From the NCBI GenBank assembly GCA_035384965.1, contig DAOOJE010000002.1:62001-126000 (forward strand): a stretch of DNA of 64,000 nt, in the 5' to 3' direction. Both the position numbers and the translations under genes were made by a program. The notes under the pieces were generated by a model. The model was not told where the DNA came from. It saw only the letters and a list, made by a program, of their open reading frames with translations, and ran no database searches. Origin of the DNA: JAAYVZ01 sp035384965 (GTDB taxonomy: Bacteria > Acidobacteriota > Thermoanaerobaculia > Thermoanaerobaculales > Thermoanaerobaculaceae). Within the stretch, counting starts at the first letter, position 1, and every line of letters begins with the position of its first letter. This document shows positions 34,607-41,937 of the stretch, piece by piece.

Positions 34607-36073
34607 GTGTCGAGTCCGCTCGAGAACCTGCAGCCGAGTCTGGTGTGGCGCCACTTCGCCGCCATCTGTCAGATTCCTCACCCATCCAAGCACGAGGCGC
34701 AGCTCGCCGAGCACGTCGTGAACTGGGCCACCGGCAAGGGGCTCGAGGTCCGGCGGGACGCGGCCGGCAACGTGGTGGTGGCGGTCCCGGCCACGCCCGG
34801 GCACGAGAGCGCGCCGGTCATCGTCCTCCAGGGGCACCTCGACATGGTCGGAGAGGCCAACTCCGACACCCCCTTCGACTTCACTGTCGAGCCGATCCAG
34901 CCGCGGGTGGTGGGCGACCACGTCTACGCCACCGGCACCACGCTGGGGGCCGACAACGGGATCGGCGTGGCGGCAGCGATGGCCATCGTCGAGGATCCCG
35001 ACGCGGTGTACGGGCCGCTCGAGCTGCTGTTCACCATCGACGAGGAGACCGGGCTCACCGGCGCCATGCAGCTCGACCCCAAGCTGCTGACCGGGCGCAC
35101 GCTCATCAACCTGGACACCGAGGAGGACGGCGCCCTGTACATCGGCTGCGCCGGCGGGGCCGACACCAAGAGCACCTTCACGATCACCCGCGAGGACGCG
35201 ATGCCCGGCACGCTGGCGATCCGCCTGTCGGTGCGCGGCCTGCGGGGAGGACACTCCGGGGTCGACATCCACGAGAACCGCGGCAACGCGCTCAAGTTCC
35301 TGGTGCGGCTGCTGCAGGCGCTGCGGCGTGCCGGCATCGAGGTCGGCATCGTGTCGCTGTCAGGCGGCAGCAAGCACAACGCGATCCCCCGCGAGGCGGA
35401 TGCCATCCTACGGATCAACCCCGAGGACGAGGTCCGTCTCCGCCAGGTGGTGGAGGAGAAGGCCGCGATCCTGCGCGAGGAGTTCGGCGAGATCGACCCC
35501 GGCCAGCGCATCGAGGTCGAGACGGTGAGCGCCGACGCGACCACCGCCTCGGTATGGCTGCCGTTCGACGCCGATCGAATCCTCGACGCCCTCATGGCTT
35601 GCCCGCACGGCGTGCTGGGAATGAGCCGGGCCGTGCCGGGGCTCGTGGAGACCTCGAGCAACCTGGCGGTGATCAGGACCGAGGACACCACGGTCTGGGT
35701 GCAGACCTCGAGTCGCTCCTCCGTGATGCCGTCGCTGAAGGCGACGCTCGACCAGGTGGCCGCGGTCTTCCGGCTGGCCGGCGCCGAGGTGGAGACGCAC
35801 GACGGCTACCCGGGCTGGAAGCCGAACCCCGCCTCCCCGGTGCTCGGCACGGCCAGGCAGGCGTTCGTGAGGCTGTTCGGCCGTGAGCCGCACATCAAGG
35901 CGATCCACGCCGGGCTCGAGTGCGGGCTCATCGGCGAGAAGCTGCCGGGCATCGACATGGTCTCGATGGGGCCCCAGATCGAGTCGCCGCACTCGCCCGA
36001 CGAGAGGGTGCAGATCTCGACCGTCGATCGTTTCTACACTCTGCTCAAGGCCACGTTGAAGGACCTGGCCTGA
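34607..36073 (+). CDS. pepD: Aminoacyl-histidine dipeptidase PepD (M20 family)
   Basis: PepD is a di-zinc dipeptidase of broad specificity including Xaa-His. The 488-residue length matches E. coli PepD. Metal and catalytic residues are visible: His77 in GHLDM, Asp116 in TLGADNGIG, the Glu146-Glu147 pair in DEETGLTGA, Asp in NLDTEE, and the late Glu/His in IHAGLECG and ESPHSPDERVQ. The lid-type dimerisation domain GLRGGHSGVDIHENRGNALK is present. The GTG at 34607 has GGGAGG six bases upstream. No signal peptide, so it is cytoplasmic. Confidence 0.93.
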   Translation: MSSPLENLQPSLVWRHFAAICQIPHPSKHEAQLAEHVVNWATGKGLEVRRDAAGNVVVAVPATPGHESAPVIVLQGHLDMVGEANSDTPFDFTVEPIQPRVVGDHVYATGTTLGADNGIGVAAAMAIVEDPDAVYGPLELLFTIDEETGLTGAMQLDPKLLTGRTLINLDTEEDGALYIGCAGGADTKSTFTITREDAMPGTLAIRLSVRGLRGGHSGVDIHENRGNALKFLVRLLQALRRAGIEVGIVSLSGGSKHNAIPREADAILRINPEDEVRLRQVVEEKAAILREEFGEIDPGQRIEVETVSADATTASVWLPFDADRILDALMACPHGVLGMSRAVPGLVETSSNLAVIRTEDTTVWVQTSSRSSVMPSLKATLDQVAAVFRLAGAEVETHDGYPGWKPNPASPVLGTARQAFVRLFGREPHIKAIHAGLECGLIGEKLPGIDMVSMGPQIESPHSPDERVQISTVDRFYTLLKATLKDLA

Positions 36074-36079
36074 GGCGGT

Positions 36080-36096
36080 GCGGAGCGAGGCTCCGC
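36080..36096. terminator. Hairpin between convergent pepD and HD genes
   Basis: GCGGAGC and GCTCCGC form a perfect 7-base stem around a GAG loop, seven bases after the pepD stop and 34 bases before the HD-gene stop. It could serve both genes. No U-run. Confidence 0.4.
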
Positions 36097-36129
36097 CGTT
36101 GCAGCAGGGACGAGCTGTGGTGTGCCGGC

Positions 36130-36696
36130 TCAGGCCGGAGGCAGCCCGAGCGCCGGGGCGATCGTGGCCATGGCGTCGCGCACGAAGGCGATGTGCTCTT
36201 CGAGCGGCATGCCGATCTCCTCGGCCCCGCGGCGGATGTCCTCGCGGTTGACCGAGCGCGCGAACGCCTTGTCCTTGAGCTTTTTCTTCACCGAGTCCAC
36301 CTGCACGGCAGCGATCGCCTTGTCGGGGCGGACGAGCGCGGCGGCGGTGAGGAAGCCGCACAGCTCGTCGACCGCGAACAGGCAGCGCGCCAGGTCGGTG
36401 TCGCGCGGGACGCCGGTGTAGTCGGCGTGTCCCTCGATGGCGCGCACCCACGCCTCCGGCCAGCCTTGCGCCCGCAACACCTTGGACCCTTCCAGGATGT
36501 GCGTCTCGGGGGTGTCGAACCGCTCGTAGTCGAAATCGTGGAGGAGGCCGACGGCGGCCCACGCCTCCTCGTCCTCGCCGAGGCGCCGGGCGTGCGCGCG
36601 CAGCGCCGCCTCCACGGCGAGGGCGTGCTTGCGCAGCGCCTCGGAGGTCGTCCACTCACAGAGCAGCTTCCAGGCCGAATCACGGTCGTACGTCAT
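36130..36696 (-). CDS. HD-domain phosphohydrolase
   Basis: The 188-residue protein carries an HD metal-binding pattern: ALRKHALAVEAALRAHAR, the central GLLHDFDYERF with the His-Asp pair at about residues 53-54, THILEGSKVL, and RAIEGHADY. Such small HDIG proteins hydrolyse phosphomonoesters or phosphodiesters of nucleotides; the substrate is unknown. The start has no ribosome site. TAGCCT lies six bases before the ATG, another leaderless-type arrangement. Confidence 0.85.
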   Translation of the reverse strand: MTYDRDSAWKLLCEWTTSEALRKHALAVEAALRAHARRLGEDEEAWAAVGLLHDFDYERFDTPETHILEGSKVLRAQGWPEAWVRAIEGHADYTGVPRDTDLARCLFAVDELCGFLTAAALVRPDKAIAAVQVDSVKKKLKDKAFARSVNREDIRRGAEEIGMPLEEHIAFVRDAMATIAPALGLPPA

Positions 36697-36702
36697 GGCG
36701 GA

Positions 36703-36708
36703 AGGCTA
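36703..36708 (-). promoter_or_regulatory. -10 element (TAGCCT) six bases before the HD gene start
   Basis: TAGCCT, TCCGCC and the ATG follow in order on the minus strand, with no Shine-Dalgarno sequence. Confidence 0.4.
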
Positions 36709-36756
36709 CACCAGGAGAGGCAAGAGGCAAGGGGCGAGGAGCGGCGCGGCTGGGCT

Positions 36757-37548
36757 TCAAGGGGTCTCGACGCCGCGGACATCCCCGAACCGCGCCAGGA
36801 CGGGAGCGTGGTCGGAGGGCTTGTCCCCCTTGCGCTCGGCCCGGTCCACCTCGACCTCGGTACACCGGGCGGCGAGCGGCCGGGTGGCGAGCACGTGGTC
36901 GATGCGCAGCCCCCAGCCACGGTAGAAGCCGGCGTTGCGGTAGTCCCACCAGGTGAACATCGACGCCTCGGGGTGGAGCCTCCGCAGCGTGTCCTCGAGC
37001 CCCCAGTCGAAGAGCTGCCGCAACGCCTCCTTCTCGGCTTCGGTGAACAGGAGCTGGCCGCGCCACAGCTCGGGGTCCCACACGTCGCGGTCCTCGGGGG
37101 CGACGTTGAAGTCGCCGCAAACGGCCAGCTCCTGGTGCGGCGAGGCGGTCTGCTCCAGCAGGAGCCTGAGACGGCGGAACCACGCCAGCTTGCCCTCGTA
37201 GCGCGGGTCGTCGAGGGCGGTGCCGTTGGGCACGTAGACGTTGATCACGCGAACGCCGCCGACGGTGGCGGCCAGCAGACGCCGGTCGGCGTCAGGGGGG
37301 TCGTCGGGGAAGCCGAGCTGGACGTCGGCCGGCGCCTCGCGGCTGAGGATCGCCACGCCGTTGTAGGTCTTCTGGCCGAAGGCGCGGCAGTGGTACCCGA
37401 GCGCCTGGATCTCGGCGGCCGGGAAGTCCGCGTCGACGACCTTGGTCTCCTGCAGGCAGACGACGTCGGGCCGGCGTCGCTCGAGCCAGGCCAGCAGGCG
37501 CGGCAGGCGGGCGCGGATCGAGTTGACGTTCCAGGTGGCGAGCAGCAT
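36757..37548 (-). CDS. xthA: Exodeoxyribonuclease III
   Basis: Exonuclease III removes nucleotides 3' to 5' and cuts at abasic sites in base excision repair. The 263-residue product has the full endonuclease/exonuclease/phosphatase set: TWNVNSIRARLPRLL, CLQETKV with the metal Glu, YVPNGT, CGDFNVAPEDRDVWD and the final RIDHVL and SDHAPV. The ATG at 37548 has GGAGG four bases upstream. The gene is divergent from murB. Confidence 0.95.
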   Translation of the reverse strand: MLLATWNVNSIRARLPRLLAWLERRRPDVVCLQETKVVDADFPAAEIQALGYHCRAFGQKTYNGVAILSREAPADVQLGFPDDPPDADRRLLAATVGGVRVINVYVPNGTALDDPRYEGKLAWFRRLRLLLEQTASPHQELAVCGDFNVAPEDRDVWDPELWRGQLLFTEAEKEALRQLFDWGLEDTLRRLHPEASMFTWWDYRNAGFYRGWGLRIDHVLATRPLAARCTEVEVDRAERKGDKPSDHAPVLARFGDVRGVETP

Positions 37549-37632
37549 GGCGCCTCCGTGTGGTTGTCGCGCGGTCGACCGCGCACTACAGTCTAGCCTG
37601 CGAGGCGAGGCGCCCCGCGGTGTGGAGGCGGG

Positions 37633-38712
37633 ATGGAGATCCGGGAGGGCGTGCCGCTCGGGCCGCTGACGACCCTGGGACTGGGCGGCCCGGCGCGCTG
37701 GCTGGCCGAAATCGGCGACGAGGTGGAGCTTGGCGAGGCTTTGGCGTGGGCGGTGTCGCGACGCGCCGTGCTCCACGTCCTGGGTGGCGGGTCCAACCTC
37801 GTGGTCGCCGACGGGGGCGTCGACGGGCTCGTCCTGCGCGTCGGCCTCACGGGGGTGCGGGCCGAGAGCCGGGGTGGAGAGGTGCTGGCCACCGCCGCGG
37901 CTGGCGAGACCTGGGACAGCTTCGTCGCGCGCTGCGTCGAGGAGGGGTGGCAGGGGGTCGAGTGCCTGTCCGGGATCCCGGGCACGGTCGGCGGCACCCC
38001 GATCCAGAACGTCGGGGCCTACGGCCAGGAGGTGGCGGCGGTGATCCGACGGGTGCGGGTGATGGATCTCGCCTCCGGGGCGGTGCGCGAGCTGGCGGCC
38101 GGGGAGTGCGGCTTCGGGTACCGCTCGAGCGCGTTTCGGGCCCTGCCGGGACAGCTCGCGGTGCTGGCCGTGACGTTCGCCTTGCGGCCGGGCGGCGCGC
38201 CGGAGGTGCGCTATCCGGAGCTCCGGCGAGCACTCGACGCGCGGCGCGCCGCTCCCTCGCTTGCCGAGGTGCGCGAGACCGTGCTCGAACTGCGACGCGG
38301 CAAGTCGATGGTGCTGAGCGCCGAAGACCCCGCCAGTCGTTCCGTGGGATCGTTCTTCGTCAACCCCGTGGTGAGCCGAGACGAGGCGGAGAGGCTTGCC
38401 GCCGCCGCGGTGGTGGCCGGTGTTGTCGCAACGCCGGGCGAGGTGCCGGCCCACCCCGCGCCCGACGGCAAGGTCAAGCTCTCGGCCGCCTGGCTCATCG
38501 AGCGTGCGGGCTTTCCCCGCGGAACGCGCCGCGGCGCCGTCGGGATCTCGCCACGGCATGCCCTGGCCCTCGTGCATCACGGCGGCGGCAGCGCGGCCGC
38601 ACTTGTGGCGCTCGCTCGCGACATCCGGGCCGCGGTGCGGGCGCGATTTGCGGTGGACCTGCAGCCCGAACCGGTGTTCTGGGGGTTCGCGAGCGGCGAT
38701 CCCACGGCGTGA
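37633..38712 (+). CDS. murB: UDP-N-acetylmuramate dehydrogenase MurB
   Basis: MurB reduces UDP-GlcNAc-enolpyruvate to UDP-MurNAc using FAD and NADPH. The 359-residue protein has TTLGLGGPARWLAE at the start, the FAD-binding VLGGGSNLVVAD and GIPGTVGGTPIQNVGAYGQE, and the catalytic Ser in RSVGSFFVNP. The YRSSAF segment marks a type I enzyme. The tail GISPRHALALVHHGGGSA is conserved. GGAGG lies four bases before the ATG. It stands alone ahead of the murG-like gene rather than in a full division cluster. Confidence 0.95.
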   Translation: MEIREGVPLGPLTTLGLGGPARWLAEIGDEVELGEALAWAVSRRAVLHVLGGGSNLVVADGGVDGLVLRVGLTGVRAESRGGEVLATAAAGETWDSFVARCVEEGWQGVECLSGIPGTVGGTPIQNVGAYGQEVAAVIRRVRVMDLASGAVRELAAGECGFGYRSSAFRALPGQLAVLAVTFALRPGGAPEVRYPELRRALDARRAAPSLAEVRETVLELRRGKSMVLSAEDPASRSVGSFFVNPVVSRDEAERLAAAAVVAGVVATPGEVPAHPAPDGKVKLSAAWLIERAGFPRGTRRGAVGISPRHALALVHHGGGSAAALVALARDIRAAVRARFAVDLQPEPVFWGFASGDPTA

Positions 38713-38773
38713 GGGGCGGGCGCGGGCGTGGTTGAAACCCTCGACCCGACCGGGCGGCCAGGCGGGAGTGTGT

Positions 38774-38779
38774 GATAAT
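38774..38779 (+). promoter_or_regulatory. Candidate extended -10 element (TGT-GATAAT) for murG
   Basis: TG one base before GATAAT forms an extended -10, 21 bases before the murG start. A TTGAAACC word lies 36 bases upstream (38732-38739), as before efp. Confidence 0.45.
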
Positions 38780-38799
38780 CCCCGCGCACGAGGACGCGG

Positions 38800-40794
38800 G
38801 TGACGGGGAAGGCGCCGACTGACAGGCCGATACGAGTCGTGCTCACCGGTGGCGGCACCGGCGGGCACGTGTACCCGATCCTCGCCATCCACGATCTCCT
38901 GAAGCAGGAGCTACCGATCGCGTCGGCGCTGTACGTTGGCGTGCGAGGGCGGGCCGAGGAGCAGATCGTTCCGCGCGCCGGCATCCCGCTGCGGTTCATT
39001 GCGGCAGCTCCGATTTCGGGGCTGTCGCCGTGGCGGCTGCTCCCGGCGCTCGGCAAGGTGCTGCTGGGCACGCTGCAGGCGCTGGCGGTCCTGCTGCGTT
39101 TCCGCCCCCACCTCGTGCTCGCGGCCGGGGGGTACGCGAGCGCACCGGTGTGCTTCGCCGCGTTCCTGCTGCGGCCCCTGCTGCGGGCGCCGCTCGTGAT
39201 CCACGAGCAGAACGTGATGCCGGGGCTCATGAACAAGCTCGCCTCGCTCTTTGCGCACCTCGTGATGGTGAGCTACCCCGAGACCTCGTTTTTCCTGTGG
39301 AGCAACCGCTGTGTCCACTCCGGGTACCCGGTGCGCAGCCGCTTTCTGGAGCGTCCGGACCGACTGGCCGCGCGCCAGCGGCTCGGTGTGCCGGTTCGCG
39401 ACCTGGTGGTGCTCGCCTACGGCGGTTCGCTCGGCTCGCGCTCGATCAACCGCCTCATGATGAGCGTGTTGCCATGCCTCGGCGGGCTGTCGCGCGGGGT
39501 GACCGTGATCCACTCTGCCGGCCTGGGTGGGGGCGAGTACGAGGCCTGGAAAGAGACGGTCGGGCTCCTGCGCGCCGCGTGCCCGCCCGGGGTCGAGCCC
39601 CGCCAGGTCGGCGACGAGGTCCACGTCACGCTCGCCGAGGGCAAGGTCACGTACCGGCTCGCGCCGTACCTGCACGACATCGGCGACTCGATGGCGGCGG
39701 CCGACCTCGTGATCTGCCGGGCCGGGGCGGGCACGCTCTCCGAGGTGACAGCCATGGGGCGGGCCGCCATCGTGGTGCCCAAGCGGGATCTGCCGGGCGA
39801 CCACCAGGAACACAACGCCATCCACCTCGCCGAGGAGGGCGGCTGCGAGGTGCTGTTCGAGCGGCGCGGGGCGGACGGCGTCGACTTCGTCGAGCCTGGC
39901 GAGCTGTGCGCGCTGCTGGCTTCGCTCGTCGCCGACCCCGCCCGCATCGCCGCCCTCGAGGACAAGGCGCGGGCGGCGTTCTACCGCCGCTTCGCCGCCC
40001 GCATCACCGGCACCGTGCAGGCCGCGCTCCGGCGGGAGCCGATCGCCTTTATGCCCGACATCGTGGCGCCGGCGCTCGTGCGCATCCACATGCAAGTCGA
40101 TGTACTCGTGGACTTTTTACGCCAGCAGCCCGCCGACAGCTTCTACCGCCGGCTGTACGCGATCAAGATGGAGGAGAACCTCGCCTCCCAGGACTGGCGC
40201 GCCGTCAACGTCGGGATCAAGCTCGCCGGCGCGCTCGGGCGGCGTGATCTCGCCCCCGCGCTCGTCAGGCTCTTTGCCACCGGCAACCCGTTCATGCGTC
40301 GCAACGTGCTGAAGGCGCTCGAGCACATTGGGGCCGACATCGACGAGCTCGAGGAGCTGCTCGGCCGGGCGGTCGCCGACCCCTACTTCGAGGTGCGCGC
40401 GGCGGCGTTCCCGCTGGCGGCTCTCCACGCGGCCCGGGTGCAGCGCGATCCGGCTCTCGTCGAACGGCTCCGCCGGGCCGTCGAGGCGCGTTTCCAGCAC
40501 TTCCAGGTGCGGGCGGAAGGGCTGCGGGCCATGGCGCTGCTCCTGCCGTTTCCGGCCTACATGCGGCTGGCGTGGCGGTTTCGTTACGCCGCCAACGCCC
40601 GGGTGCGGCGGGCCATCATCGAGGGGGTGATGGCGGCACTCGAGGTGGGCCGGCTCGGCGAGCGCGACATCGACGCCGCCGAGCGGCTGCTCAACGACAT
40701 GCTGATCACGACCTCGGACTTCTCGCCGCGGTTCCGCATCCGCGAGCGTTACGTCGAGGCGCAGCGGCGCATCGCCGAGGCGAGGCGGAGCTAG
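38800..40794 (+). CDS. murG: MurG-like glycosyltransferase with a C-terminal HEAT-like extension
   Basis: MurG adds GlcNAc to lipid I to form lipid II. Residues 1 to about 410 are MurG-like: GGGTGGHVYP at 17-26, GGYASAP, IHEQNVMPGLMNKL, GGSLGSRSIN, and the donor-site CRAGAGTLSEV and DHQEHNA. MurG normally ends near residue 360. Here about 250 further residues form helical pairs resembling HEAT repeats (MRRNVLKALEHIGAD, YFEVRAAAFPLAALHAARV, ARVRRAIIEGVMAALEVG). The GTG has GAGGA upstream. The next gene, mraY, starts two bases after its stop. A role as ordinary MurG or as a specialised paralogue is open. Confidence 0.85.
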   Translation: MTGKAPTDRPIRVVLTGGGTGGHVYPILAIHDLLKQELPIASALYVGVRGRAEEQIVPRAGIPLRFIAAAPISGLSPWRLLPALGKVLLGTLQALAVLLRFRPHLVLAAGGYASAPVCFAAFLLRPLLRAPLVIHEQNVMPGLMNKLASLFAHLVMVSYPETSFFLWSNRCVHSGYPVRSRFLERPDRLAARQRLGVPVRDLVVLAYGGSLGSRSINRLMMSVLPCLGGLSRGVTVIHSAGLGGGEYEAWKETVGLLRAACPPGVEPRQVGDEVHVTLAEGKVTYRLAPYLHDIGDSMAAADLVICRAGAGTLSEVTAMGRAAIVVPKRDLPGDHQEHNAIHLAEEGGCEVLFERRGADGVDFVEPGELCALLASLVADPARIAALEDKARAAFYRRFAARITGTVQAALRREPIAFMPDIVAPALVRIHMQVDVLVDFLRQQPADSFYRRLYAIKMEENLASQDWRAVNVGIKLAGALGRRDLAPALVRLFATGNPFMRRNVLKALEHIGADIDELEELLGRAVADPYFEVRAAAFPLAALHAARVQRDPALVERLRRAVEARFQHFQVRAEGLRAMALLLPFPAYMRLAWRFRYAANARVRRAIIEGVMAALEVGRLGERDIDAAERLLNDMLITTSDFSPRFRIRERYVEAQRRIAEARRS

Positions 40795-40796
40795 CC

Positions 40797-41903
40797 GTGG
40801 TCGAGCTGGCGCTCTCGCTGCTTCGGCTCGTCGGCATCGAGCACGGGTATTTCCGCCTCGTGGAGTTCATCACGTTCCGGGTGATCATGGCGGCGATCAC
40901 GTCGCTGGCGCTCAGCCTGGCGCTCGGGCACCGGATCATCGTCTGGCTGTACCGCAAGCGGTTCCGCGACGCCGGCGGCGAGTTCAGCTCCCTCGACATG
41001 CACTCCAAGCGCGGCACGCCCACCGGCGGGGGGGTGCTGATCCTGCTCGCCGTGGTGACGGCCGTGGCGCTGTGGGGGCGCCTCGACAACGCGTACCTGC
41101 TGGCAGTGAGCGCGGCTTTCGTGTACTTCGGGCTCGTCGGGTGGTTCGACGACGCCCAGAAGGTGCGGTTCAAGTCGGCGCTGTTCGGCCTCGGCCAGAT
41201 GGCCAAGACGCTGTTGCAGCTCGCCTTCGTGGTGCCGTTCGGGCTGTGGCTCGTGTCGGAGATGTCGCCGTTGCCCCCGGCGATGCGCAGCCAGATCCTA
41301 GTGCCGTTCGTCAAGACGCCGCTCGGCGACCCGGGGCCGATGGTGTTTTCGGCCTTCGCGATGTTCGTGTTCTTCTCGGTGGTCAACGCGGTCAACATCA
41401 CCGACGGCCTCGACGGCCTGGTGACCGGACCGGCCGTGACCACGGCGCTGCTGTACGGGGTTTTCGCGTACGTCCTCGGCAACGCCGTGCTGTCGCGCTA
41501 CCTGCTGTTCACGATGCTGCCCGGCGCCGGGGAAATGGCGGTGTTCGCCGCGGCGCTGGCCGGAGGGATGCTCGGCTTCCTTTGGTTCAACGCCTACCCT
41601 GCGGAGGTTTTCATGGGCGATACCGGATCGCTCGCCATCGGCGGCGGGCTCGCCAGCATGGCGCTGCTGACCCGGCAGGAAATGCTGTTCCCGATCGTCG
41701 GCGGGATCTTCGTGGCCAACATCGCCGCCTCGCTCGTGCAGGAAAAGATCGGCATGCGCATCGGCCGCCGCCTCGTGCTGCGGGCGCCGTTGCATCATGG
41801 CCAGACCGAGCGTGGGATCGCCGAGCCCAAGGTCGTGATCCGTTTCTGGATCATCGCCTTCCTGCTCATGCTCATCGCCGGGTTGTCGCTCAAGCTGCGC
41901 TGA
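40797..41903 (+). CDS. mraY: Phospho-MurNAc-pentapeptide transferase MraY
   Basis: MraY makes lipid I from UDP-MurNAc-pentapeptide and undecaprenyl phosphate. The 368-residue protein has about ten membrane segments and MraY motifs: HSKRGTPTGGGVLIL, the catalytic FDDAQK, NITDGLDGL, and FMGDTGSLAIGG. The end EPKVVIRFWIIAF and LSLKLR is typical. The family's cytoplasmic HHH motif reads HHG here (His333, His334, Gly335), and GTPTMGG reads GTPTGGG. The GTG start lies two bases after murG and uses GGAG inside that gene's end. The pairing with a fused MurG suggests dedicated co-expression. Confidence 0.9.
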   Translation: MVELALSLLRLVGIEHGYFRLVEFITFRVIMAAITSLALSLALGHRIIVWLYRKRFRDAGGEFSSLDMHSKRGTPTGGGVLILLAVVTAVALWGRLDNAYLLAVSAAFVYFGLVGWFDDAQKVRFKSALFGLGQMAKTLLQLAFVVPFGLWLVSEMSPLPPAMRSQILVPFVKTPLGDPGPMVFSAFAMFVFFSVVNAVNITDGLDGLVTGPAVTTALLYGVFAYVLGNAVLSRYLLFTMLPGAGEMAVFAAALAGGMLGFLWFNAYPAEVFMGDTGSLAIGGGLASMALLTRQEMLFPIVGGIFVANIAASLVQEKIGMRIGRRLVLRAPLHHGQTERGIAEPKVVIRFWIIAFLLMLIAGLSLKLR

Positions 41904-41913
41904 TCCGGCGGCG

Positions 41914-41919
41914 TATACT
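41914..41919 (+). promoter_or_regulatory. Candidate -10 element (TATACT) for the metallopeptidase gene
   Basis: TATACT lies 18 bases before the ATG at 41938, just after the mraY stop, so the peptidase may have its own promoter with a very short leader containing GGAGG. Confidence 0.45.
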
Positions 41920-41937
41920 CCGCGGTCTGGAGGTCTC

